From Klebsormidium nitens (lineage: Eukaryota; Streptophyta; Klebsormidiophyceae; Klebsormidiales; Klebsormidiaceae), in assembly GCA_000708835.1 (NCBI GenBank), contig DF237394.1:1-64000 (forward strand): a stretch of 64,000 nucleotides of DNA, written 5' to 3'. The translations under genes and the position numbers were made by a program. The notes beneath the pieces are model-generated. The model had not been told where the DNA came from and made no database searches. It worked only from the letters and a program-made list of their open reading frames with translations. Positions 63,553 to 64,000 of this stretch are shown piece by piece (the stretch's first letter is position 1; each line of letters begins with the position of its first letter).

Positions 63553-64000
63553 TAGGCTGGGAGGAAAATGGGTTACTTGAGGCTGCGACACCTTTGTATG
63601 TATTATAGAGATCGGGAAAGTGAAACAATGTGTGCTCCGGGGAGATTCCTACTCCGATCTGCTCCCCTGATCTGGGTTCGTGTTTATTTAATCGACCTTT
63701 CACCTTTTCCGAAACTCAGCACAGAAAATTGAATTAGCCTACTCTTTGGTTTCGGAGACGCTTGTGTGTACCTACTGCACCTTGGAAGACGACTCGCTTT
63801 CGAAGGGGCAACCACCGGGACCGTCATCATGTTGTATCAAAAATCGATATAATTGCAGCATGACGGCAGCATCCAGTTATGCTCACAAGAACTAAAGCTG
63901 CATGCCTTTGGATCAAACCGGAACGATTGACTTTGATGCATTCAGTAGATGCCAGTGTGAGCCGGCTAGCGTACCTGCAACGTACATGGTCCACAATTCA
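63553..64000. other. Right-end intergenic sequence
   Basis: AT-rich sequence follows the broken membrane-protein locus. No ORF, repeat or RNA feature is supported in these last 450 bases. Confidence 0.4.

Overview
The window is nuclear DNA of an intron-rich green-lineage eukaryote. Genes have many short GC-rich exons and introns mostly ending in pyrimidine-GCAG. Nearly all are plant-type: a PASTICCINO1-like triple-FKBP/TPR protein, a DUF1421 protein, a MINIYO/RPAP1 homologue, a plant O-fucosyltransferase, a CDPK, a plant pantothenate kinase fused to a DUF89 phosphatase, and a CDC25/ACR2-type rhodanese. A streptophyte alga such as Klebsormidium would fit; that assignment is inference. I built the gene models by hand from splice signals, reading-phase continuity and remembered family conservation. 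Nine of the ten intact models close with every phase agreeing; the DUF1421 model closes only if one poly-C frameshift is allowed for.

Layout. 1-1553: promoter-like DNA with a bZIP-site cluster and a 500-bp hAT-like miniature element. 1554-8928 (+): PAS1/FKBP72-like gene, 16 exons. 9892-11859 (-): EamA/DMT transporter, 2 exons, divergent from 12316-16385 (+), a DUF1421 gene carrying an assembly gap and a frameshift. 18581-21917 (-): cytochrome P450, 4 exons. 24187-27848 (-): O-fucosyltransferase, 6 exons, divergent from 28335-37144 (+), a very long MINIYO/RPAP1 homologue, 8 exons. 37145-40495: gene-poor DNA with a 197-bp Mutator-like miniature element. 40496-43194 (+): unrecognised, probably nuclear protein, 4 exons. 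44572-45721 (-): CDC25/arsenate-reductase-like rhodanese, 3 exons. 47340-52170 (+): CDPK, 10 exons. 53507-61065 (+): PANK2-like gene, 22 exons, with two GC-AG introns. 62355-63552 (+): membrane-protein locus whose frame is broken several times.

The genes are unrelated housekeeping or signalling functions (RNA polymerase II assembly, CoA synthesis, Ca2+ signalling, glycosylation, small-molecule transport, redox chemistry). I see no operon or biosynthetic cluster. The most interesting signals are five copies of an RQPTPLPGAI module in the MINIYO homologue, an in-frame alternative acceptor made by an intronic tandem duplication in PAS1, an extra loop just before the P450 heme site, two well-delimited miniature transposons with target-site duplications, and a tRNA-like pol III signature inside a 486-bp bidirectional promoter.
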